From: Pseudomonas costantinii
Lineage (GTDB): Bacteria > Pseudomonadota > Gammaproteobacteria > Pseudomonadales > Pseudomonadaceae
Assembly (NCBI RefSeq): GCF_001870435.1
Contig: NZ_MDDR01000065.1
Location: forward strand, 186,001 to 250,000
DNA length: 64,000 nucleotides
Direction of reading: 5' to 3'
Position numbers and translations under genes: made by a program. The notes under the pieces were generated by a model. That model was not told the DNA's origin. It worked only from the letters and a program-made list of their open reading frames with translations, and did not search any database. Shown piece after piece: positions 52,287 to 62,600 of this stretch. Each line of letters begins with the position of its first letter. Position 1 is the stretch's first letter.

Positions 52287-53051
52287 ATGACAGTCTCGCT
52301 GCAAGACATCGCCTGGCACCGTTCGGTGGGGCAAATGATAGACGCCCTCGACCAGGCCAATTTCTGGACCCAGCTTGTTCGATTGCTGGACCAATACGTG
52401 CCGTTCGACAGCTGGGTGGTGTTGCTGTTCAGCAGCGAGCACCGGCCTTTGGTATTCGCCGAATGCCCAGGTGCCGACGGTACACCCGACCATCTGTTCC
52501 AGGACTACCTCAACGGCCTGTACCTGCTCGACCCTTTCTACATCGCCAGCCGAGAGCACTTGCGTACCGGGCTGTTTCGCCTGGCGGAAGTCGCGCCGGA
52601 GCATTTCGAACTCACCGAGTATTACCAGCGCTACTTCCGTCTGAATGTGGTGGCCGATGAAATCCAATTTAATTGCCAACAGCCGGATGGGCGTACCCTA
52701 TGCCTGTCACTGGGCTCGAAGCAGCGCTTTGACCCGCATCAGATTGCCTTGCTGTCGTTGATCCAACCCTGGGTTTTAAGTTTGCTGCGCCAACGCCTGC
52801 CCTTTGAACTCAAGCAGGTCAGCGCGCTGCAACCGCCGATTCAACATGATGATTGGGGCGCGCAACTCACCGCCCGTGAGCTGGATGTAGGCCGTTTGAT
52901 GCTCAGCGGTTGCTCTAGCAAGGAAATCGCTCGTAAGCTGGAAATCTCTGTTGAAACCGTGAAAGTCCATAAGAAACACATGTACAGCAAGCTAGGGATC
53001 AAATCCCAGTCAGAGCTGTTCTCGATCTTTCTTCAGGCGCAAAACGCCTAG
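52287..53051 (+). CDS. LuxR-family transcriptional regulator
   Basis: A 254-residue regulator with a C-terminal LuxR helix-turn-helix (LTARELDVGRLMLSGCSSKEIARKL ... about residues 190-250, with VKVHKKHMYSKLG). The N-terminal 180 residues do not show the residues of an acyl-homoserine-lactone pocket, nor a receiver aspartate, so the ligand is unknown. It sits between the divergent nitrilase-permease genes and the downstream glutamate-synthase-like operon, 28 bp ahead of the latter. Confidence 0.85.
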   Translation: MTVSLQDIAWHRSVGQMIDALDQANFWTQLVRLLDQYVPFDSWVVLLFSSEHRPLVFAECPGADGTPDHLFQDYLNGLYLLDPFYIASREHLRTGLFRLAEVAPEHFELTEYYQRYFRLNVVADEIQFNCQQPDGRTLCLSLGSKQRFDPHQIALLSLIQPWVLSLLRQRLPFELKQVSALQPPIQHDDWGAQLTARELDVGRLMLSGCSSKEIARKLEISVETVKVHKKHMYSKLGIKSQSELFSIFLQAQNA

Positions 53052-53079
53052 CCGATGAGTCCGAACCAAGGAAAACCGT

Positions 53080-54699
53080 ATGAGCCTGTCGTTACTAAGC
53101 CGTTACGCCTTCTTTGCCGTGTGTGTCATTTTCACCCTCGCCAGCCTGCCCTTTATTCAACATGAATGGCTGTGGCCCATCACCGTGGTCACCGGCATCC
53201 TCAGCCTGATCGGCATTTTCGACCTGCGACAAAGCCCCCATGCAGTGCGCCGCAACTACCCGATCCTGGGCAATATCCGTTACCTGGTGGAAGCCATTCG
53301 CCCGGAAATCCGCCAGTACCTGCTGGAGTCCGACAACGACGCCCTGCCCTTCTCCCGAGCCCAGCGTTCGCTGGTCTACTCGCGCGCCAAGAATGAAAGC
53401 GCCGACAAACCCTTCGGCACCTTGATTGACGTGTACCAGTCGGGTTTCGAATTTATCGGCCACTCCATGCGCCCGGCGCCGCTGAGCGACCCCAGCGCGT
53501 TTCGCGTGATGGTCGGCGGCCCCCAGTGCAAGCAGCCGTACTCGGCGTCGGTGTTCAACATCTCGGCCATGAGCTTCGGCTCCCTGAGCGCCAACGCGAT
53601 CCGCGCACTCAACCAGGGTGCCAAGCTGGGCAACTTTGCCCATGACACCGGCGAAGGCAGCATCAGCCCCTATCACCGCGAAAACGGCGGCGACCTGACT
53701 TGGGAACTGGGCAGCGGCTACTTCGGCTGCCGCACCAGCGACGGCCATTTCGACCCGGAACGCTTCGCCGTGCAGGCGCAAAACCCGCAAGTGCGCATGA
53801 TCGAAATCAAGATGAGCCAAGGCGCCAAGCCGGGTCATGGCGGGATCCTGCCCAAACACAAAGTCACTCAGGAAATCGCCGATACCCGCGGCATCATGAT
53901 GGGCGAAGACTGCATCTCGCCGTCGCGCCACAGCGCGTTTTCCACCCCGATAGAAATGATGCAGTTCATCGCCCAACTGCGCGAACTGTCCGGCGGTAAA
54001 CCGGTGGGTTTCAAGTTCTGTCTCGGCCACCCATGGGAGTTCATGGGCATCGCCAAGGCCATGCTTGAAACCGGCATCCTCCCGGACTTTATCGTGGTGG
54101 ATGGCAAGGAAGGCGGCACCGGTGCCGCGCCCGTGGAGTTCACCGACCATATCGGCGTGCCGCTGCGTGAAGGCTTGCTGTTTGTGCACAACACCCTGGT
54201 GGGCCTGAACCTGCGCGACAAGATCAAGCTCGGCGCCAGCGGCAAGATCGTCAGCGCATTCGACATCGCCAGCGTCCTGGCCATCGGCGCCGACTGGGCC
54301 AACTCGGCACGCGGCTTCATGTTTGCCATCGGTTGCATCCAGTCGCAAAGCTGCCACACCAACAAATGCCCCACAGGCGTCGCCACCCAAGACCCACTGC
54401 GCCAGCGCGCACTGGTGGTACCGGATAAGGCCGAGCGCGTGTTCAACTTCCACCGCAACACTCTTAAAGCGCTGGCGGAAATGCTGGCGGCAGCGGGTCT
54501 CAATCACCCCTCGCAACTGTCGGCCAAGCACTTGGTGCGGCGTATGTCGGCGACGGAGATCAAGCTGTTCTCGCAACTGCATGTATTCCTAAAACCCGGC
54601 GAGTTGTTGACCGGTGAGGTGAGCGGCGAGTTCTATTCGCGCATGTGGCAGATGGCGCGCGCAGACAGCTTCGAGCCCCATGAAGTCGTGGCCGCGTAA
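53080..54699 (+). CDS. FMN-binding glutamate synthase family protein
   Basis: A 539-residue protein with two N-terminal hydrophobic segments (about residues 5-50) and a GltS-type FMN/iron-sulfur domain. Features are SAMSFGSLSANAIRAL, GAKPGHGGILP, VDGKEGGTGAAP and the cluster motif CIQSQSCHTNKCPTGVA. It equals the synthase portion of glutamate synthase without the amidotransferase domain. Members include archaeal-type glutamate synthases and N-methylglutamate enzymes, so the reaction is uncertain. First of three tightly spaced genes (12 bp to the next). Confidence 0.85.
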   Translation: MSLSLLSRYAFFAVCVIFTLASLPFIQHEWLWPITVVTGILSLIGIFDLRQSPHAVRRNYPILGNIRYLVEAIRPEIRQYLLESDNDALPFSRAQRSLVYSRAKNESADKPFGTLIDVYQSGFEFIGHSMRPAPLSDPSAFRVMVGGPQCKQPYSASVFNISAMSFGSLSANAIRALNQGAKLGNFAHDTGEGSISPYHRENGGDLTWELGSGYFGCRTSDGHFDPERFAVQAQNPQVRMIEIKMSQGAKPGHGGILPKHKVTQEIADTRGIMMGEDCISPSRHSAFSTPIEMMQFIAQLRELSGGKPVGFKFCLGHPWEFMGIAKAMLETGILPDFIVVDGKEGGTGAAPVEFTDHIGVPLREGLLFVHNTLVGLNLRDKIKLGASGKIVSAFDIASVLAIGADWANSARGFMFAIGCIQSQSCHTNKCPTGVATQDPLRQRALVVPDKAERVFNFHRNTLKALAEMLAAAGLNHPSQLSAKHLVRRMSATEIKLFSQLHVFLKPGELLTGEVSGEFYSRMWQMARADSFEPHEVVAA

Positions 54700-54711
54700 A
54701 GGATCGATAGT

Positions 54712-54996
54712 GTGTTGAAAGTCATCGCCGAAGATTTCATCAAGCCTGAACATCTGGATGCTGTGCGCCCGTGGTACGCCGAGCTTGTGGAAAAAACTCG
54801 CCAGGAACCGCTGTGCATCGCCTACGATTTGTTTGTCGATCAAAAAGACCCGGGGCACTTTATCTTCATCGAGCTATGGCCCGACCAGGCAGCGCTCGAT
54901 ACGCATTGCCAGACCGAACACTTCACTCGGCTGGTGCCACAAATCAACGCGTATCAAGCCAAGCCGTGCAGAGTGCTGCTGATGGATGCGTTCTAA
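54712..54996 (+). CDS. Putative quinol monooxygenase (ABM/YgiN family)
   Basis: A 94-residue dimeric alpha-beta barrel protein starting with GTG 54712. ABM-family features: KVIAEDFIKPEHLDAV at the N-terminus, and HFIFIELWPDQAALDTHC, the typical F-x-x-x-E-x-W-x-s-x-x-a-l-x-x-H core. Such proteins oxidise quinols or aromatic compounds or only bind them. Second gene of the glutamate-synthase-like operon. Confidence 0.85.
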   Translation: MLKVIAEDFIKPEHLDAVRPWYAELVEKTRQEPLCIAYDLFVDQKDPGHFIFIELWPDQAALDTHCQTEHFTRLVPQINAYQAKPCRVLLMDAF

Positions 54997-55054
54997 CCAA
55001 CCCTTTCCCGCTGAACCGGACCACCGACGGCATCGTTGAAACAAGGAGCTTCAC

Positions 55055-55351
55055 ATGCCGTTACTCGACTTCACTGCCATCGCCGGGCAACTGCCCGATA
55101 CCTGGAAATCAACGCGCCTGGGTCAAGTCGGCCCGGCGCGGATCAAGGTGCTGCGCATGGATGAGCAGGCGTACGAAGAAGAAACCCACGACTATAACGA
55201 GGGGTTACTGGTGATCAACGGCCATTTGCGCCTGAGCATCGGTGATGACGAAATCCGGGTTGAAGCCGGCCAGATGTACCTCGTGGAAGCCGGCACCGCC
55301 CATGGCGTACTCGCCGGCAGCCGGGGCACTTTGGTGATCGTGGATGTCTAG
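55055..55351 (+). CDS. Cupin-domain protein
   Basis: A 98-residue single-domain cupin. The two motifs are seen loosely: YNEGLLVINGHLRLSIGDDE and AGQMYLVEAGTAHGVLAG (the last histidine kept). The usual H-x-H of motif 1 is replaced by THDYNE, so metal binding is uncertain. Third gene of the small operon, 58 bp after the ABM gene, with AAGGAG before its ATG. Confidence 0.82.
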   Translation: MPLLDFTAIAGQLPDTWKSTRLGQVGPARIKVLRMDEQAYEEETHDYNEGLLVINGHLRLSIGDDEIRVEAGQMYLVEAGTAHGVLAGSRGTLVIVDV

Positions 55352-55483
55352 AGACATTCAGTAATACCCCGCCTTTGCAATTGCTTACAAATACCGCCAA
55401 CCTGCGCCCGCCCGACGTGCGGCGTACGACAACCCGCGCGTTCGCGTGTCATTACTAAACCATTTGTTCAAGAGCCCGCAGCC

Positions 55484-56623
55484 ATGCTGAACGGACGCGA
55501 CCCGCGCATCGATTTTTTTCGGGGCCTGGCGTTGATCTTCATTTTCTGGGATCACGTCCCCCATAACCCACTCGGCCAGATCACCCTGCGCAACTTCGGT
55601 TTCAGCGATGCGGCGGAGGTATTTGTGTTCCTCGCCGGTTACGCCGCCGTGCTGGCCTACGGCAAGATCCTGCAACGCGACGGCTACTGGATTGCCTCGC
55701 TGAAAATCCTGCGCCGTACCTGGGTGTTGTACGTGGTGCACATCTTCCTGCTGGCGATGCTGATGGGCATCGTGTTCTTCGCCAACAGCCATGTGGAAAC
55801 CCGCGATCTGGTCGCAGAAATGGGCCTGACGCACTTCGTCACTCACCCGCAACAAGCGCTTACCGATGAACTGTTGCTGCGCTTCAAACCTAACCTGATG
55901 GACCCGTTGCCGCTGTACATCGTGCTGTTGGCCGGCTTGCCGCTGGTGTTGCCGCTGATGCTGCGCAAGACCTGGGCGGTGGTCGCCATCTCCACGACGA
56001 TCTACCTGCTGGCGCCGTGGATGGGTTGGAACCTGCGCGCGATTGCCGATGGCGTGTGGTACTTCAACCCGGTCACCTGGCAATTGCTGTTCGTACTAGG
56101 TGGTGCGGCGGCGCTCTACAGCCAGAAAGATCGACCGGTCGAAACCCGACCCCTGATCCATCAGCCGATGTTTATCGCGGCTGCCATTTATGTACTGGTG
56201 GCCGGTGTGCTGACCGTGTCCTGGCGCTGGCCAGAGATTCATGACGCGCTGATGCCGTCGCTGCTCAGCGACTTGATCTACCCCATCAGCAAGACCGATT
56301 TGTCGCCGGTGCGCCTGCTGCACTTTCTCGCATTGGCCTATGTCACCGCCAAGTTGCTGCCGACAGATGGCTGGACGCGTAATTGGCTGGCCAGACATGT
56401 CTGTCAGATGGGCCGCTATTCCCTGGAGGTGTTCTGCCTCGGCGTGGTGCTGGCGCCATTGGCGGACATGCTCAACGCGCTGATGGACGATGCCCTGGTC
56501 ATGCAACTGCTGACAGCCATCGTCGGCGTCGCACTGATGGCGGGCCTCGCCGCCTGGCTGGAGTTGAACAAGCGCCTGACCCAACCGCCAAGGATCGTCA
56601 CCCGTTCTGCCCCCGCTACATAG
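55484..56623 (+). CDS. OpgC-like membrane acyltransferase
   Basis: A 379-residue inner-membrane protein with about ten predicted helices and the OpgC/DUF family start RDPRIDFFRGLALIFIFWDH, with the conserved AAEVFVFLAGYAAVLAYGK. OpgC proteins O-succinylate periplasmic glucans; fluorescens-group genomes carry stand-alone copies. No opgGH genes are adjacent. It precedes the giant NEL gene by about 70 bp on the same strand, so co-transcription is possible. Confidence 0.82.
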   Translation: MLNGRDPRIDFFRGLALIFIFWDHVPHNPLGQITLRNFGFSDAAEVFVFLAGYAAVLAYGKILQRDGYWIASLKILRRTWVLYVVHIFLLAMLMGIVFFANSHVETRDLVAEMGLTHFVTHPQQALTDELLLRFKPNLMDPLPLYIVLLAGLPLVLPLMLRKTWAVVAISTTIYLLAPWMGWNLRAIADGVWYFNPVTWQLLFVLGGAAALYSQKDRPVETRPLIHQPMFIAAAIYVLVAGVLTVSWRWPEIHDALMPSLLSDLIYPISKTDLSPVRLLHFLALAYVTAKLLPTDGWTRNWLARHVCQMGRYSLEVFCLGVVLAPLADMLNALMDDALVMQLLTAIVGVALMAGLAAWLELNKRLTQPPRIVTRSAPAT

Positions 56624-56694
56624 GTAGCGCCAGACGCCGACAACGGGGTGCTTCCATCTGCCTTCCACTTATTCAGTGAAAGGAGATGGTCACC

Positions 56695-59600
56695 ATGCCT
56701 ACCCGTCCACCGCTCAATGGCTTGTCGGGCGCCCTGCAGTCCCGCGAATCCTGGGATCGACAGCAAGCCCTGGAGTTCATCCGCCACACCGTTGCACGCG
56801 CACTCGCCAGCCTGACGCCCTCCCAACAGAGAGATTACGTCCGGCTGCAACGCGAGGCTCACGCAGCCCTCGCCGTTGTCGAGATCCAGAATGCGGCCAT
56901 CATCAGTGAGTTCAAGACCCGCGGACTCGCGCAATTGCGCAGTAAGCTAGGCGGCCAGGACCCCGAGCAAATAAAGCTGCACACCCGCTACTTGGAAGTT
57001 ATCGAGCCTGCGCTGCCGTGGGAGCCGGCGTTCGGTAAAGCCGAGGTGAACCTGCTTCAGAACCGTTTTCGACGCGCTTATGATGAATCCAGATACCGCC
57101 CCCACCTCTCCACGATGTCACTGTGGGACGCTGCCTGCCTGAACTTCGATTTCGCGACTGGCACGCCACAACAATCGGGCCACAGCTTTGTCGACGCGTC
57201 CTACCTGACCGGGGCCAAGGACTTGAGCGTCGCGCAGTTTATCGCAATCAGTCGTGACTTGGATTTGGGCGAGCAACTACAGGCCACTCTGCAAACGGCC
57301 CTGAAAAAAGACGGGAGGCTGGAGCGCGCACTGCAAACCAGCACCAAGGCCTGCCTGTTGTTTGAAGCCCTGGAGGCCTATCGCAACCGCGCCAGCACCG
57401 GGGTAACACTCAGGTTGTATGAGCAATTGACCCAGGCCATCGACGGCAGCGGCCCCGCCCTCACGTTTGAAACCCTGGGGATGAGCACCGGGGTGACCGT
57501 GTTACCCGCCGTGCCTTTCGTACCCTCCGGTGCGACCATCCCGGTACCTTTGTTGTTGATTCGGGTCGCCAGCCTTGGCGTGCTCTCGTATTTCCCTTTT
57601 CGCCCCGGCGGCGCGCTGCGCTATCACGACGACGCCGGCAGCGCCGCCGGCCACTTCGCTCAACAGCTCAAAGACAGCCATCGCGCCTTTGACCTGGGAT
57701 GGTTTGCCCGCCAGTTACCCATGAACGAAATGCACGCGTTCAAAGGCTTGACCATTCCACAAAGCCCACCCGAGGGACTGAGCCCGGTGGCAGGCTGGCT
57801 GTACGACACGTTTCACCGCTGGTTCCCGGAGCAAGCCCTGGATGGCCTGCGCTTTACTCCGGACATCGAGCACGGTCGCAAGCACACCCTGGTTCAAGCG
57901 CTGACTTATCGAGAAGTACAACGCTACCAAGCCAATCTCTCGACCCTGGCCACCCGCCGTTCCGAACGCGACCTGCAAGCCGTTATCGACGGTGCGGCGC
58001 ATCTCTTCGACGAGGTCCTGCAACTGCTTCTGACCCCCATGCCTGGTGGGGTGACCGGCCTGAACCGGGTGATGCAGGCAGCGGTATTCGGCAGCCTGAC
58101 CTACAGCGTGATCGTCGGCGTCAATGAAGCCGCCAGGGGCGAGGCCAGCCAATTTGCCGGGGCCTTGGCCGACGTGATGGATATGGCCGTCAACGGCCTG
58201 CTGATCTCGACCGCCGGCCGTGTCCACCGCCAAAGAATCGAAGGGTTGTTGAGGCGGTTGGGCAGCCCGCGCAAAGTCACCGGCGGCGACGGTAACGCCA
58301 TGTTATGGATGCCGGACATAGGCCCGGATGCCGCCCTCGATCAGAACCTGCTCAACGGCAAGACCGCCAATGCCCAAGGCGTCTATGCGATCAACGGCAA
58401 GCAGTACGCGCGGGTCAAGCATGGCGAGGCGCAGAGGGTCATGGAAATCAGCTACGACGCCAAAGCGATGCGCTTTACGCTCAAACCGGAAAACCCGGCG
58501 CACTTTGCCCCGCCCATTGTGTTCGACCCGTCGCTGCAAGCCTGGGTCCTGGACGTGAACGGCACCCACACGCTGTCGGACAGCCAATTGGTCGAGCGCA
58601 TGCTGCCCGATGGCTCGGCCAGCGTTCCCATGTCAGATATCGAACAGATGCTGCGCAGTGTCGCGGCATCCCGCGCCGCCCTGGACGCCATCTGGGCTGG
58701 CAAAACAGCTCCTCTCCACGTAACCGAGGGCGTCAGGCGTTTACAGGCAGATCAGGTGATCAAGCAGATCACCCGTGATTTTCATCGGCGCGGGCACATG
58801 CCGCCTTATGCAGAGGAAGCCGTATTGAGCCTGCTGACCCAGTTGCCCGGCTGGCCGGTGGAGGCACAGCTCCAAGTGCATGACCAACACGGCCAGCGCC
58901 TGCAAACCTATGCAGGCCGCCAACCGCCAGCCAGCGGCGCTCACACCATCAAACTCAAGCGTCGCGACGACGGCACCTATGTCGGCCTTGACGACCCCGC
59001 TGCCACCGTTGTCTCCCAAGAGTCTCTCTTCGAGGCGATCCTTCGCCAATTGCCCACCGGTTCGATATTAGGCAAAGAAGGCAGCCCAAACCTGAGCGAA
59101 GCGCAGCGCATTGCCCGGCTGCGCCTGCAGATCAGCCAACGGGCACAAGCCGACCAACTGGCCCTGTTCAGCGCCCTGACCCGCTACGCCGAGCATACCC
59201 GCGACCAGGTGTCGGCCAACGACGATGCTCGATATTTTGTGCCGTTTCACCACGCTGCACCGCGCGTGGAAGTCACGCCGTTGCTGGAAAAGCTGCGAAC
59301 ACTTTATGCCCCTCTGACACCCGCCCACCTTGAATACCTGCTGGAGCGCACGCCCTTGAACATGACGCAACAGGCGAGCTTCCTGAATGATGCGAGCCTG
59401 CCTGCCGTGGTAAAAGACAACCTCGAGCACCACCGCATGGCCTTGCGCATTGATGAGGTGATCGACGGTCTGTACCACCCGCGCGCCTTCAACCCGGACA
59501 CCGACTCCTGGGCACGTGAATTCGCCGCCAGCCTGCTACGCATCCGCTTCAACCGGGATTTCGTCGTCACCGAGATGGCGGATGAGAAAGCCATAAAGCC

Positions 59601-62600
59601 CTACATTTCCAGCGGCCCCGACGACACCACCGTGAATGTGCTGCACCACGGCCAAGGTGGCTACGAAGCCAACGACCTGCACAACGCCGGGCCGATTCCT
59701 GTCAGCCCGGCCAGCGACAGTTTTTACCTGGCCATCGGTTCCGTGTTGCAACCCCATGAACGAGTTGCGCTGGGCATGCATTCACCGATTGATGCCCAGG
59801 GCCTGCGCAACACCCTGGCAAACGCCATGAGCGCCCAGCGTAGCCCCGAAGGTTACATCAGTCTGCTTGACCGCTCTCTGGGCCAGTACGCCATGAGCGT
59901 GGTACTGCCCTTCGACGAGCCGCCCAATGCCACCGGTGTGTACGAACTGAATGGGCAAACGCTGCTGCCTCTGATGGGCTCGGTGTACTCGATTATCTTC
60001 GACACCAAGCGACTCAAATGGCGTCTCAAGCACCCGCAAAAAATAGGCGTCGACACGCCACTGCTGGAGCATAACCGCCGGGGTGCCTGGCGCCTGGCCA
60101 ACGATAATCCGATGGCCTGGAATGACCACCAGCTGTTCTCACGCCTGGGCAACCACAACTTCAATGTTGACCAGACCACCGCCAGCCGGATCCTCAGCCT
60201 GACCGATACACCTGCCCGAGCCTTGCGTGAGGTGCACAGCACCCACCTGCCGCCACCGCCTTTGCTGAGTGACACCAGCAAACGCTTTCGAATCGAGCGC
60301 GAAATCCTTGCCTTCATCCAGGCCATGGCCACTTACTCAGGCACCGACACTGCCCGGCCTTCCCTGCAACTGCTGCTGGTCACCAGCCTGCCCGGCTGGC
60401 CCGACACCCATGCCCTGGTGATTGTCGACAGCCAAGGCGGCGTGCGCTCGCAATACCCGTCGAAAAGCCGCCTCGACGCTGAAAAAATTCGAATCAGTGA
60501 AGCCCAGAGCCGAGGCGCCGAGCCTCTTGGACCTATCGCACGCAACGATACCGTCACCAGCGCGTTGCTCGGCGAGTTGCCCACCAGCCAGCAAGAGCGC
60601 CTGTCCAAGCTGGCGAAAAAAATTAGCGAGTACGCCTACCGCGAGCGGGCACAACTGTTCAATACGCTGTACCTCCAAAGCGAGCCGCACGGCACCGCGC
60701 TGGAGCAACGGTTCAAGACTCACCATCCGGCACTGCCGCACAGTGCGGTCACGGCCATCCTCGAACAGGCCAGCCCCAAGGAACTCAAGCAACTGCAAAC
60801 TCACGACCGAGTAGGCTTACGCCTGGCCGAACAGGCAAGGCTGACGGTCAATGACACACGTCTGAACCGTGCCTTTGAGGGCTTGTACCTCAATACATTA
60901 GCCAACCCAGACAGCGAGAAAATCACCCTGCACCTGCTTAAGTCCCTACCCGGCTGGCCGGCGACTTTACGCCTGGACATCCACGAAGGCAGCGACAAGG
61001 GCCGCCTGCTCGAAAGTGCCGGCCACCTGGACGGCAGCGAACGCAGAATCCTGGCCAGGCTTGGCGGTGGCTACCAGGCCTACGACAGCCAGGGCCGCTT
61101 GCTCAACGAGCCAGCTGACGCCCCCCATGACCTGCTGAGGTCGATCGTTCAGTTGTTGTCTACCGAACAGCGCAAAGCCCTGGAGGTTGTCGACGGTTTG
61201 GACATCACGCCGCTGCAACAGCGCATCGCCGAATTGGCGTTGAACCAGCGAGTTGCAATTAAGACCTTGCTCGGCCTGCCGCATATTCCGCCGTGGCTGC
61301 AACCACCGATGCGGGTCGACAGCTCGTTTCTTGCCTACCCTTTCACACTGCGCAACCTGTGGCCGTCCAGTGCCGATCAGCCGCCGACGGCTGACCTGGT
61401 CAGCAAGCTCCGTGAGCTGTATCCCAGCCTCAGCGCAGGGGTAGCCAACTATATGCTCCAGACACTGGGTTCAAGCGACCCCGCCAGGCTGATCGAGCTT
61501 GAACGCCGCAGGGCCGAGTACCAGGCACTGGACTACGGGTTGACTCAATGGGCCGAAGCGCCCCACGCCAACGATGCAGACGACCCTTTAGGGTTGAACC
61601 TTGGCCGTCGCCGCTACATCGCCCAGCACATTCGTAGCGCCTGGCGTATGGAAACTCGAAGGCCGCGCCCAGGAAGCATGTATGACATGCACTTTCTGGA
61701 ATTGCAGCTGGACGGCAATGATCTGCCTGACCCCGACTTTATTCTGGGCACTCGCGGGTTCGAGCACATTGATCTGTTGAAAATTTCAGGGGAGGCTTTT
61801 CCGCCGACGGGCAATGCCTTTATAGGCAAGTTTTCCAACTTGTCGCATTTGCATGTTGATTGCAGGCTCACCGAACTTCCCGCCAGCATCACCGACATGC
61901 ATACCCTTCGTTATCTGGACCTGGCTGAAAACGATATTGTCCTCACGCCAGAATCTCGCGAGCGCCTGGCCGGCATGACGCAATTGGTCCGCCTCTATCT
62001 GGACGACAACCCTCTGGGGTTGACGCCCGACGTCAGTGCAATGACTGAACTGATCAAGCTGGACTTACGTGGCACCGGGATCGACCAATGGCCCATCGGC
62101 GCCGAAAGCCTCTTTGGTTTGCAGAGCCTGCGCCTGGAGGAAAATCGCATCACCACGATCCCCGATGCCGTGTTCACCGACGTTCGGATGGAGCCTGCCA
62201 ACGGGCATACGTTTCTCCATGATAACCCTTTGACCACCGAAACGCTGACCAGGATCACCCGATACCGCGAGCAAACCGGCATCCTCCTCGGCGGCGCTCT
62301 ACCCGGTATCACCCATGCCCCTGTATCCAGCGCCGATGCAGGTCAGTGGCTGGCCGGTGTACCCGACGCGCAGCATGGCGCCCGCAAGCAGTTGTGGGAG
62401 CAACTGCAACAGAACGAGGGCGCTAGCCCGGATGATGCATTCCGCGTATTGGCGGACCTGAGCCAGTCCTATGCCTATACCCACAGCCCGTCCTCAAGGC
62501 AAACCTTGACCGACCGCGTCTGGCGCTTACTGGATGCAATGGGCGAGTCCACGGAGTTACGCGACACGGTTTTTCACAACACCTACGCAGCCGGCACCTG

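Noticed and set aside
52287..53051. LuxR regulator as a quorum-sensing receptor
   Set aside because: No luxI-like gene nearby and the N-terminal part does not show the autoinducer-pocket residues.
53095..54582. 495-codon open frame opposite the glutamate-synthase-like gene
   Set aside because: Antisense shadow; the plus-strand protein carries flavin and iron-sulfur motifs.
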